The notes below the pieces were generated by a model. That model was not told the DNA's origin, did not search any database, and saw nothing but the letters and a program-made list of their open reading frames with translations. A stretch of 11,521 nucleotides of DNA from CAZFBR01 sp035353495 [NCBI: uncultured bacterium] (GTDB taxonomy: Bacteria; DAOPZR01), in assembly GCA_964517215.1 (NCBI GenBank), contig CAZFBR010000112.1, forward strand, positions 1 to 11,521, read 5' to 3'. This document shows positions 1 to 6,376 of the stretch, piece by piece. Position 1 is the first letter of the stretch. Every line of letters begins with the position of its first letter. A program made the position numbers and the translations under genes.

Positions 1-1032
1 TTCTCCATGATGCTGCCGGTGATCTCCATGCTGATCGGGTTCTGCATGCTGTGGATTGTGGGCAGATGGCAGGCGATTCGCGCGAGATGGCTGCCGTGCC
101 TGCTGACCGGAACGGTGATCGGGGTGGTGGCGCATTTCACCAATCAGTACGACAATCTGGTGGTGCTGACCGGGATCCTCTGCGGCCTGGCGGTGATTGT
201 CACCATGGCGGCATACCTGAAGCTGACCGGGCGCTGCGTTATCGACGGCAGCCGGTTGAGCGATGAGGAGAAGGTGTACGCATGCCGGTACGGCCTGCTG
301 CGCGCGCTGTCGCCCTGGCTGATCCTGGTGATTCTGATCCTCGTCCTGAACCTGCCCCAAGCGGCGTTCGACTATTTCTACCGCACGCTGAAACTGCCGA
401 TTAACGGCCTGACGGCAGACGGCAAACCGCTCGATACCCGGCTGCTCTGGCAGGCCTATACCTGGATACTGGTGAGTACGCTGCTGGCCATCCCGGTCAT
501 CCGCCCGAATGCGGCGCAGCTCAAGGCGACCCTGCGCGCCTGGTGGCGGCGGGCGCCGCGCCCGGTCTATGCCGCAGCAATCTATTTCGCAATCGGCGAA
601 GTGATGAATATGACCGGTTACGACATGGCGGCGCGGGGATTTGCGTCGCCGAGCATGGTAACGGTGCTGGCCGATTATTCGGCCCGCTGGTTTGCGCACG
701 CGTACGGCGGCGTGGTCTGCTTTATCGGCCTGTTCGGCGGCTTTATCACAGGGAGCGAGGCGTCAACCATTGCCATGTTCGCCCAATATGCGCTGGCCAC
801 GGCCGGAAAGCTCGGCCTGTCGCTGGACGGGCTGCTGATCATTACCGCAGGGCTGGCCTTTGGCGGTGGCTTGGCCAGCGTGGTGTCGCCGGCCAAGCTG
901 CAGAATGCGGCCGCAGCGATCGACCGCATCGGCGAGGAGAACACCGTCATCCGCACGGCGTTTGTCTTTTCGCTGCTGCTCACGGCGGCGGCCACGCTGT
1001 GCGTGGTCGGGCTGTTGTGGCTTTACGGCTGA
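1..1032 (+). CDS. L-lactate permease family transporter, C-terminal part (5' end outside window)
   Basis: Integral membrane protein, probably a proton-coupled carboxylate (lactate/glycolate) importer of the LctP/LldP family. The frame is open to base 1, so the start lies upstream; the ATG at base 7 sits inside a hydrophobic segment and is not the true start. About 343 residues are visible, against roughly 550 for the family, so the first third is missing. Family-like blocks, counting from the Met at base 7, are LSPWLILVILILVLNLP (about 101-117), FAIGEVMNMTGYDMAA (194-209) and GGFITGSEASTIAMFAQ (244-260). The last corresponds to the G-F-I/L-x-G-S-x-T-x-S-x-x-x-F-x-x-F region near the end of LldP, and several transmembrane helices follow. 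Conservation is only partial (SEAST replaces the usual SNTVS), so the substrate may differ. The gene converges on the next gene, leaving 48 bases between stops. Confidence 0.78.
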   Translation, partial: FSMMLPVISMLIGFCMLWIVGRWQAIRARWLPCLLTGTVIGVVAHFTNQYDNLVVLTGILCGLAVIVTMAAYLKLTGRCVIDGSRLSDEEKVYACRYGLLRALSPWLILVILILVLNLPQAAFDYFYRTLKLPINGLTADGKPLDTRLLWQAYTWILVSTLLAIPVIRPNAAQLKATLRAWWRRAPRPVYAAAIYFAIGEVMNMTGYDMAARGFASPSMVTVLADYSARWFAHAYGGVVCFIGLFGGFITGSEASTIAMFAQYALATAGKLGLSLDGLLIITAGLAFGGGLASVVSPAKLQNAAAAIDRIGEENTVIRTAFVFSLLLTAAATLCVVGLLWLYG

Positions 1033-1034
1033 CC

Positions 1035-1060
1035 GGAACCGGCACGCCAGCGCCGGTCCC
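1035..1060. terminator. Hairpin between convergent genes
   Basis: ACCGGC (1038-1043) pairs perfectly with GCCGGT (1052-1057) across an 8-base loop. After one A/C mismatch, GG (1035-1036) pairs with CC (1059-1060). It occupies the 48-base gap between two converging genes, where a bidirectional terminator would be expected. No T-run follows on either strand, so if it terminates it is not a canonical intrinsic terminator. Confidence 0.35.
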
Positions 1061-1080
1061 GTCCCGGGTGTCGCCGGCGG

Positions 1081-2595
1081 TCAGTTGCGCTGGGCCGGGT
1101 CTTCCTTTTGCAGGTACGCGAGCAGTTCCTGCGCCACGGGCGAGATGGCAATGACCTTGCTGTAATCGAGCGCCACATTGTTCAGGTACTGCAGGAGCAG
1201 GGTGTCGCCGTGCCGGTCGCGCGGCAGGATGCCGCAGAAGAAGAACCCCAGCTTTTCAAAGGCCGGCGTCATGACCGCGGTGAGCGGGTCCTCAAGATTG
1301 AGATGGAGAATGATCGCGGTGAACTGGCGCAGGCAGCAGTCGCGCACCGCCTGCTGCACCTCGCGCTCGATATCAGTGCCGTAGGCGTCCACGGTGAGCT
1401 CGGCGCACCCCTCGGACGGGTAGAGGGTGGTGGTGAGCTGCGCGGCCTGCGCCGGCAGCGCGGTACCCGCCGGCGGGTCCGCGTAGGCATGTGCGGGTGC
1501 GCCGATATTGGCATACAGCTTTTCAATCAGCGCCCGGTGCCGGGCCGGCGGATAGAGCGTCAGCGCCGGGGTGACGGTCAGGTACTTGTAGCAGAGGACC
1601 ACGCTCATGCGCTGTGAGGTGTCGCCGTCGATCCCCTTGAAATGCCAGGTGGCCGGGCTTACCGCCATGGCCAGCCCGCAGTCGTTGATGCCGTATTTCA
1701 CCATGGTCTTCTGGGTGAAGGGATGGTTGGTCACGGCGTAGGCGTATATGCCGTCGAGCGGGAATCGCTTGGGGGTGTTGAACAGCTCCGCGCACATGCG
1801 CTTGAAGCAGCCCTGGCTGCGGTATTCGGGATCGACGAAGACGAAGGTCAGTTCGGCGATGCGCGCCCCTGCCTCGGGATAGAGCAGGGCGCTGTGCCCC
1901 ATGAACCGGCCGTCGTCGGTCACCGCCACCACGGAGACCAGGGTCCCCGCCTCGTTCAGCTTGACGATGGAATCGGGATAGTAGATGAGTTCCTCGAAGA
2001 AGGTGTAGCCGTGTGATTTGTAGGCGCCGCGCGCCACTTCGATCGCCTCGCCGGCCTGCAGCCGGCGGACCTGGTAGGGGATCCGCTCGGTGATGGCGGC
2101 TGGTTGCGGTTTGGGTTCGGGATTGGGCGCCAGGTCGGCGGCCGGCAGGTAACTGGTGATGTCCCGCTGCGGGAGCCGCTTCAGCATCCGCGTTTCCTTT
2201 CCCTCGGCGCCGAGATTGTGGAAGGAGAGCTCGTCCATCAGCTTCCGCATCAGGTGGATGCCGAGCCCGGCGGGCGCGCTGCCGTCTTCGGTGAGCGCTT
2301 CCGGCCGGTATTGGGCGGCGCGGGCGGGATCGAAGGGCATCCCCTTTTCCCGCAGCCGCAGGCAGAGGCCGAGCGGCTGCGGTTCGCAGATCAGGGTGAA
2401 GGTCGCATGTTCCTCCCCGGCGAGGGCGTGCTTGACGACGTTGGTGATCCCTTCCTCGACGGCGACTTCAAGGTGGTTGAGCTGCGGCTCGGTGAAGCCG
2501 AGGAGCTGGGCGGTGGCGCGGACGAATGACTGGGCGATGGGCAGGTATGTGAGGTCGTTGGGCAGGGTCAGCTTGAGGGAGCGACTGTCGGGCAT
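1081..2595 (-). CDS. RsbW-like ATPase domain fused to GNAT acetyltransferase domain
   Basis: 504-aa soluble protein. Residues 1-145 form a HATPase_c_2 (anti-sigma factor/serine kinase, RsbW-like) domain: N box around E48-x-x-x-N52, a G1-like R-E83-K-G85-M-P-F-D-P, where Glu replaces the usual Asp, and G2 box G110-L-G112. A Pro-rich linker (152-172) leads to a GNAT-type domain (about 174-345). Its motif A reads VDPEYRSQGCFKRM (254-267); Arg259 and Gly262 are present, but Phe264 stands where Gly/Ala is usual. Residues 346-504 may be a second, degenerate GNAT-like fold (EKLGFFFCGILPR, 447-459); this is tentative. A strong Shine-Dalgarno GGAGGTG (2600-2606) supports the start. No sigma factor or anti-anti-sigma (STAS) partner is present. 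The gene is divergent from the deacetylase gene. Domain calls are fairly sure; the target of the kinase or acetyltransferase is unknown. Confidence 0.85.
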   Translation of the reverse strand: MPDSRSLKLTLPNDLTYLPIAQSFVRATAQLLGFTEPQLNHLEVAVEEGITNVVKHALAGEEHATFTLICEPQPLGLCLRLREKGMPFDPARAAQYRPEALTEDGSAPAGLGIHLMRKLMDELSFHNLGAEGKETRMLKRLPQRDITSYLPAADLAPNPEPKPQPAAITERIPYQVRRLQAGEAIEVARGAYKSHGYTFFEELIYYPDSIVKLNEAGTLVSVVAVTDDGRFMGHSALLYPEAGARIAELTFVFVDPEYRSQGCFKRMCAELFNTPKRFPLDGIYAYAVTNHPFTQKTMVKYGINDCGLAMAVSPATWHFKGIDGDTSQRMSVVLCYKYLTVTPALTLYPPARHRALIEKLYANIGAPAHAYADPPAGTALPAQAAQLTTTLYPSEGCAELTVDAYGTDIEREVQQAVRDCCLRQFTAIILHLNLEDPLTAVMTPAFEKLGFFFCGILPRDRHGDTLLLQYLNNVALDYSKVIAISPVAQELLAYLQKEDPAQRN

Positions 2596-2637
2596 GCATC
2601 ACCTCCGGTGGCGGTGTGTGCAGCAATTGTGCAACCG

Positions 2638-2666
2638 AGCATACACCTCCGCCGGTGTGCCGTCAA
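2638..2666 (-). promoter_or_regulatory. Sigma-70-type promoter of the HATPase-GNAT gene
   Basis: On the minus strand, TTGACG (2666-2661, 5 of 6 consensus) is separated by exactly 17 bases from TATGCT (2643-2638, 4 of 6). Transcription would start near 2631, giving a leader of about 35 bases. TGTGCA occurs twice as a direct repeat (2617-2622 and 2628-2633), just around and after the predicted start; this could be a regulator site, but the evidence is weak. Confidence 0.6.
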
Positions 2667-2679
2667 ACGGGAATGCGCA

Positions 2680-2708
2680 TTGACGATGTCGCGGGCGGCT
2701 GATACACT
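2680..2708 (+). promoter_or_regulatory. Sigma-70-type promoter of the acetylpolyamine amidohydrolase gene
   Basis: TTGACG (2680-2685) and TACACT (2703-2708) are separated by 17 bases. TG lies one base upstream of the -10 box (2700-2701), making an extended -10 element. The predicted start is near 2715 and the leader about 62 bases. Its -35 lies 13 bases from the -35 of the divergent promoter, so the two polymerase sites face away from each other and probably compete or share regulation. Confidence 0.65.
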
Positions 2709-2776
2709 CGGCAGCAGTCCCCCGGTGTTAGTGCGGTATCCTGCTGACGCCGCGACGGAGAAAGGATGCAGAGGCA

Positions 2777-3805
2777 ATGGCGTTGACGGTCATTCGCAAT
2801 CGCGAGCATCAGCGCCATGCGCCGGAATGGGAGACCGCCTGGCAGAGCTCGCTCGCCTACGCTGAAACCCCGGAACGGCTGACGGCCATTGAGCGGGCGA
2901 TCGCCGGCATACCGGCGCTGCGGGACGCGGCAGTCGAATCCGTGCCCGCCGGGGTCCTGACCGCGGTGCATGCGCCGGCGTATCTGGCGCATCTCGAACT
3001 GCTGACCAGACAACTGCATGACGACGCTGACTACTGCACCCCGCAGGTGCTGCCCGGCCCCGGCCGCCTGCGCCTGCCCGACGACCGCTACGCGCATATT
3101 ATCGCCGCCTACGCGCTCGATGTGACGACGCCGTTCGGCCGGCAGACGCTCGCCTGCGCGCAGCACAGCGCCGCGCTGGCGTGGACGGGCGCGGGGTGCC
3201 TGCTGGCGGGGGACAAGCGGGCGTACGCCATGTGCCGTCCGCCGGGCCATCATGCGGAGCGCGCCCGGTATGGCGGCTTTTGTTTCATCAACAACGCGTC
3301 CGTCGCCGCGCAGCGGCTGCTGGCGGCGGGCAGGGTTGCCATCGTCGATATCGACTATCATCACGGGAACGGCACGCAGGACATCTGGTACGACCGGCCG
3401 GAAGTGCTGTATGTGTCGCTGCACGCCGACCCGGCCCGCGAATTCCCCTACACCTCGGGCTATGCCGACGAGACGGGAACGGGCGCGGGACTGGGCTGCA
3501 ATCTGAATATGCCCCTCCCCAAGACAACCGACGACGATGCCTATCTGGCGGCGCTGGCGACGGGGCTGGAAAAGGTGCGGGCGTTTGCGCCGGCGCATGT
3601 GATCGTCTCGCTGGGCGTGGACGCACATCATGCCGACCCGGTGGGCGGAATGCGCCTGACCGACGCCGCCTATCCGGCCATGGGGAATATGTTCGCGGAA
3701 CTCGGCCTGCCGCTGCTCATGGTGCAGGAGGGCGGTTATAATGTCGAGACGATCGGCGGCCTGGTCAGCGGCTTCCTCCGGGCGCTGACGCTGCACGACC
3801 GCTGA
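2777..3805 (+). CDS. Acetylpolyamine amidohydrolase (class II HDAC-like, zinc-dependent)
   Basis: 342-aa cytoplasmic deacetylase of the arginase/HDAC fold, the length of the Mycoplana acetylpolyamine amidohydrolase (about 341 aa). Visible family motifs are RPPGHHA (154-160, with catalytic His158/His159), GGFCFINNASVAAQRLL (166-182), DIDYHHGNGTQ (191-201, zinc ligands Asp193 and His195), SLHADP (214-219), SLGVDAHHADP (278-288, third zinc ligand Asp282) and EGGY (318-321, transition-state Tyr321). The SLGVD form rather than GFD, and the inserted segment before RPPGHH (about 110-135), resemble acetylpolyamine amidohydrolases more than histone or acetoin deacetylases. The expected reaction is hydrolysis of N-acetylputrescine/spermidine to the free amine plus acetate; a protein or small-amide substrate remains possible. 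AAGGA (2762-2766) and GAGG (2771-2774) precede the ATG. It has its own promoter and is divergent from a GNAT-domain gene. Confidence 0.92.
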   Translation: MALTVIRNREHQRHAPEWETAWQSSLAYAETPERLTAIERAIAGIPALRDAAVESVPAGVLTAVHAPAYLAHLELLTRQLHDDADYCTPQVLPGPGRLRLPDDRYAHIIAAYALDVTTPFGRQTLACAQHSAALAWTGAGCLLAGDKRAYAMCRPPGHHAERARYGGFCFINNASVAAQRLLAAGRVAIVDIDYHHGNGTQDIWYDRPEVLYVSLHADPAREFPYTSGYADETGTGAGLGCNLNMPLPKTTDDDAYLAALATGLEKVRAFAPAHVIVSLGVDAHHADPVGGMRLTDAAYPAMGNMFAELGLPLLMVQEGGYNVETIGGLVSGFLRALTLHDR

Positions 3806-3807
3806 TT

Positions 3808-3822
3808 ACCCGGAGCACGGGT
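3808..3822 (+). terminator. Small hairpin directly after the deacetylase stop
   Basis: ACCCG (3808-3812) and CGGGT (3818-3822) form a 5-bp stem with a 5-base loop, beginning two bases after the stop codon. Only a two-T tail follows, so it is a weak terminator at best. Confidence 0.25.
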
Positions 3823-3851
3823 TGCGGTTCACGGCCGGTCAACGGTGCAGG

Positions 3852-3875
3852 CGTGCCGTATGACCCGCCGGCACG
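3852..3875 (+). terminator. Hairpin upstream of the next promoter
   Basis: CGTGCCG (3852-3858) pairs perfectly with CGGCACG (3869-3875) around a 10-base loop. It lies between the deacetylase stop and the TTGACA promoter at 3889, the right place to insulate the two transcripts. It has no T-tract, so its role as a terminator is uncertain; an operator-like role is also possible. Confidence 0.3.
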
Positions 3876-3888
3876 GGAGGGAATACCG

Positions 3889-3917
3889 TTGACAGCGGGT
3901 CTGGCGGCTGTTACGCT
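3889..3917 (+). promoter_or_regulatory. Strong promoter of the small ORF / spermidine-synthase-like operon
   Basis: A perfect TTGACA (3889-3894) is followed after 17 bases by TACGCT (3912-3917), with TG one base before the -10 box (3909-3910, extended -10). Transcription should start near 3924. That places the ribosome site AGGAG (3943-3948 region) and the ATG at 3960 in a short leader of about 36 bases. Confidence 0.65.
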
Positions 3918-3959
3918 GCCGACGCTGTTCTGCAGATACGCGGAGGAGAACCACTGCAT

Positions 3960-4109
3960 ATGAAAGCGATGGTGAAGCGGCCGGCGCTGGCGGATGGTGT
4001 TGCCGGTGGCACGTTCATTGACGGGCAGCAGTATAGCGCGCCGGCGCGGCGTTGCGCCTGCCCCGGGAGTATCGGCCGGCACGCGGCTGCATACGGTGTG
4101 CGGTCATGA
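3960..4109 (+). CDS. 49-aa small ORF, probable translationally coupled leader
   Basis: This short ORF is not recognised. It starts MKAMVKRPALADGV and ends AAAYGVRS, has no membrane segment and contains one CxC pair (residues 32-34). Three features suggest it is translated. A good Shine-Dalgarno (GGAGGAG, 3942-3948) lies about 11 bases before its ATG. It sits directly downstream of the best promoter in this part. Its TGA overlaps the ATG of the next gene as ATGA (4106-4109), and that ATG has no good ribosome site of its own. Third codon positions are mostly G or C, like neighbouring genes. It may act mainly as a leader that brings ribosomes to the downstream start, or encode a small protein. 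A remnant of a decayed gene is the alternative. Confidence 0.5.
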   Translation: MKAMVKRPALADGVAGGTFIDGQQYSAPARRCACPGSIGRHAAAYGVRS

Positions 4110-6259
4110 CCGGCGGATCGGCCCGCCGGACCTGGTACGATCTGGCGGCGGTGAGTGTTGCGCTGCTCTTTCTCGAAATCGCCCTGATCCGGTGGATTGC
4201 CACGGAAGTGCGCATCTTCGCCTATCTGAGCAATCTGGTGTTGCTGGCATGCTTCGTCGGGATGGGGGGCGGCTGCTATGGCGCAGCCCGGCGCTGCCGC
4301 TTCGGCTATATCCTGCCGCTGCTGACGCTGCTCGTCTGCGCGGCAGTGCTGCCGTGGAAGGTGGTTATTGCCGGGCGCTCGCTGCATCCGGTGCGCGATA
4401 TCCCGGCCATGGTGACGGTATTCACCGAGTCGCCGGTCTGGGGGCATTACACGTCGGACGATATCACCGGCAGCGCCCTCTTCGGCCTGGCGGCCACGCT
4501 GGCGGTTTTCGCCCTGATTGCCGCGTTGTTCTATCCGCTCGGGCAGCGCCTGGGGGCGCTGCTGGACCGGACGAACCGGCCCATTCTTGCCTATTCGGTG
4601 AACGTTGCGGCGAGTATCGCGGGGGTGTGGCTGTTCGGCCTGCTGTCGTTGTGGTGTGTTCCGCCCGCGGTTTGGTTTGTGCTCGCGACAGCGCTGATCG
4701 TGCTTACCTGGCCGTCCCGGCGTCATGCCGCGCTGGGCGTGCTGTGCGCGGCGGTCATGGTGGCGGTGCTGAGTGTGCCGGAGCCGCGGGCGATTGAGCG
4801 GCTGTGGTCGCCGTACCAGAAACTGGTCTTGCACCCCTGCGAACGCGACGGACTGGTTACGGGCTACGGGATTGCGGTCAATAATGCCGGGTACATGCAG
4901 CTGCTCGATCTGTCGGATACGTTCATTGCCGCCCATCCGGCGCAGTTCCCTGACGGGATCGTTGGGCGCACGTTCTGCCATTACGATCTCCCGTACCGGC
5001 TGCGACCCGCGGCGCAGCGCGTGCTCATCCTCGGGGCGGGCGCGGGAAACGACGCGGCGGGAGCGCTGCGCGCCGGCGTGCGGCAGGTCGATGCGGTGGA
5101 GATTGATCCCGGCATCTTCCGGCTGGGGCGGCAGTACCATCCCGCGCAGCCGTATGCCGATTCACGGGTGCAGGTCCATATCGACGATGCGCGCGCGTTT
5201 TTGCGGCGGGCGCAGCCCGGCTACGATGTGGTCACGTTCGGCCTGCTCGACGCGCATACCTCGGCTTCGGCCTACAACAATACGCGGCTCGACCACTACA
5301 TTTACACGCGCGAGGCGCTGGCCCAGGCCGCGGCGCTGCTGGCGCCCGACGGTGTGCTGACGCTCGTGTTTGAATCGCATTACCCGTGGCTGACCGACCG
5401 GTTCTACGGGATGCTGCGCGATGTCTTCGGCTATTCACCGCTGATGGTGTTCGCGCGCAACGGCAACCGCTACGGCTGGGGCGGGACGATGTTCATCTGC
5501 CCGCGCGATCCGGCGGCGTTTGCAGCCAGTGTGCGGCGCGATCCGGCGCTGTCTGCCTGGCTGGGCACGCATTGGCAGGAATTTGCCGGGACGACCGCGG
5601 CGATCACGGACGACTGGCCGTACCTGTACCTGCCCGGGCGCCGGCTGCCGCCGATGTATTTGCTCGTGTCCGCGGCGCTCCTGCTGCTGGCGGCGGCGTG
5701 GGGCGGGGCGGTGCTGCGCCGCGCCGGGGGGATGAGCGGCAGTTTCTTCTGCCTGGGCGCGGCGTTTATGCTGCTGGAGTTCCAGAATATCAGCAAGTCG
5801 TCACTGCTGTTCGGGGCAACCTGGGTGGTGAGCGCAGTGACGATCACCGCAATCCTGGTGCTGATCCTGTTCGCCAACCTGCTGGTGGCGCGCCGCCCGC
5901 TACGGGATATCCGCACGGTGTATTTGCTGCTGTTTGCGTCGCTGGCGGTGCTCTATGCGCTGCCGCTGGAACTGCTCACCTCGCTGTCGCCGCTGCTGCG
6001 TTTGCCGATCGCCGGTTTCTGCCTGAACCTGCCGATTGTCTTTGCGGGGATCATTTTCATCGATGCATTTGCGCGGACCCGCAATCGTGCGGTGGCGCTC
6101 GGCTCGAATTTTCTGGGTGCGGTTGTCGGCGGACTGCTGGAATCGCTGTCGTTCGTTACGGGCGTCCATTTTCTGGTGGTGCTTACGCTGGCGCTCTACC
6201 TGCTCGCGCTGCTCTGGCGGGAACGAAGTGGTGATGCCAGCCCGGCGGCATCGCGCTGA
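4106..6259 (+). CDS. Integral membrane protein with central spermidine-synthase-like (SAM-binding) domain
   Basis: 717 aa if started at the ATG at 4106, which overlaps the stop of the small ORF; a TTG at 4052 would add 18 residues but lies within that ORF and lacks a clear ribosome site. About six to seven hydrophobic segments (12-224) precede a soluble domain (about 235-510), and roughly six more (516-705) follow. The soluble domain has a SAM/dcSAM-binding fold: RVLILGAGAGND (305-316), acidic VEIDP (331-335) and IDDARAFLRR (359-368), then YDVVTFGLLDAHTSASAY (373-390) and TDDWPYLYLP (501-510). In true spermidine synthases the aligned strand reads about T-D-S-S-D; here F-G-L-L-D retains only the second Asp, so aminopropyl transfer is doubtful. 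This architecture is a known but poorly characterised family, often annotated as a spermidine synthase. Its neighbour is an acetylpolyamine amidohydrolase, which makes a polyamine link tempting but unproven. Confidence 0.85.
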   Translation: MTGGSARRTWYDLAAVSVALLFLEIALIRWIATEVRIFAYLSNLVLLACFVGMGGGCYGAARRCRFGYILPLLTLLVCAAVLPWKVVIAGRSLHPVRDIPAMVTVFTESPVWGHYTSDDITGSALFGLAATLAVFALIAALFYPLGQRLGALLDRTNRPILAYSVNVAASIAGVWLFGLLSLWCVPPAVWFVLATALIVLTWPSRRHAALGVLCAAVMVAVLSVPEPRAIERLWSPYQKLVLHPCERDGLVTGYGIAVNNAGYMQLLDLSDTFIAAHPAQFPDGIVGRTFCHYDLPYRLRPAAQRVLILGAGAGNDAAGALRAGVRQVDAVEIDPGIFRLGRQYHPAQPYADSRVQVHIDDARAFLRRAQPGYDVVTFGLLDAHTSASAYNNTRLDHYIYTREALAQAAALLAPDGVLTLVFESHYPWLTDRFYGMLRDVFGYSPLMVFARNGNRYGWGGTMFICPRDPAAFAASVRRDPALSAWLGTHWQEFAGTTAAITDDWPYLYLPGRRLPPMYLLVSAALLLLAAAWGGAVLRRAGGMSGSFFCLGAAFMLLEFQNISKSSLLFGATWVVSAVTITAILVLILFANLLVARRPLRDIRTVYLLLFASLAVLYALPLELLTSLSPLLRLPIAGFCLNLPIVFAGIIFIDAFARTRNRAVALGSNFLGAVVGGLLESLSFVTGVHFLVVLTLALYLLALLWRERSGDASPAASR

Positions 6260-6307
6260 ACGTACGGAAATATTAGGGAATAATGCCGGCGAACGATTAG
6301 TAGTGTG

Positions 6308-6326
6308 TGCCACCGATGCGGTGGCA
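6308..6326. terminator. Hairpin between convergent genes
   Basis: TGCCACC (6308-6314) and GGTGGCA (6320-6326) form a perfect 7-bp stem with a 5-base loop. It lies in the 117-base AT-richer gap between the convergent spermidine-synthase-like and BMP lipoprotein genes. A moderately T-rich TGTTGTGT follows on the plus strand. It probably ends transcription in both directions. The rest of the gap shows nothing else clear. Confidence 0.5.
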
Positions 6327-6376
6327 TGTTGTGTACAGATTGCGCAACGCTGTGTACCAACGCCGAAGGCAACGTC

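Noticed and set aside
4052-4105. TTG start extending the spermidine-synthase-like protein by 18 residues
   Set aside because: No ribosome site; the extension is Arg/Cys-rich without similarity, and the ATG at 4106 overlaps a well-supported upstream ORF and starts directly before the first membrane helix.
3911-5140. Long minus-strand open frame opposite the start of the spermidine-synthase-like gene
   Set aside because: Arg/Gln/Pro-rich shadow with no motifs, and it crosses the promoter and ribosome site of the plus-strand operon.
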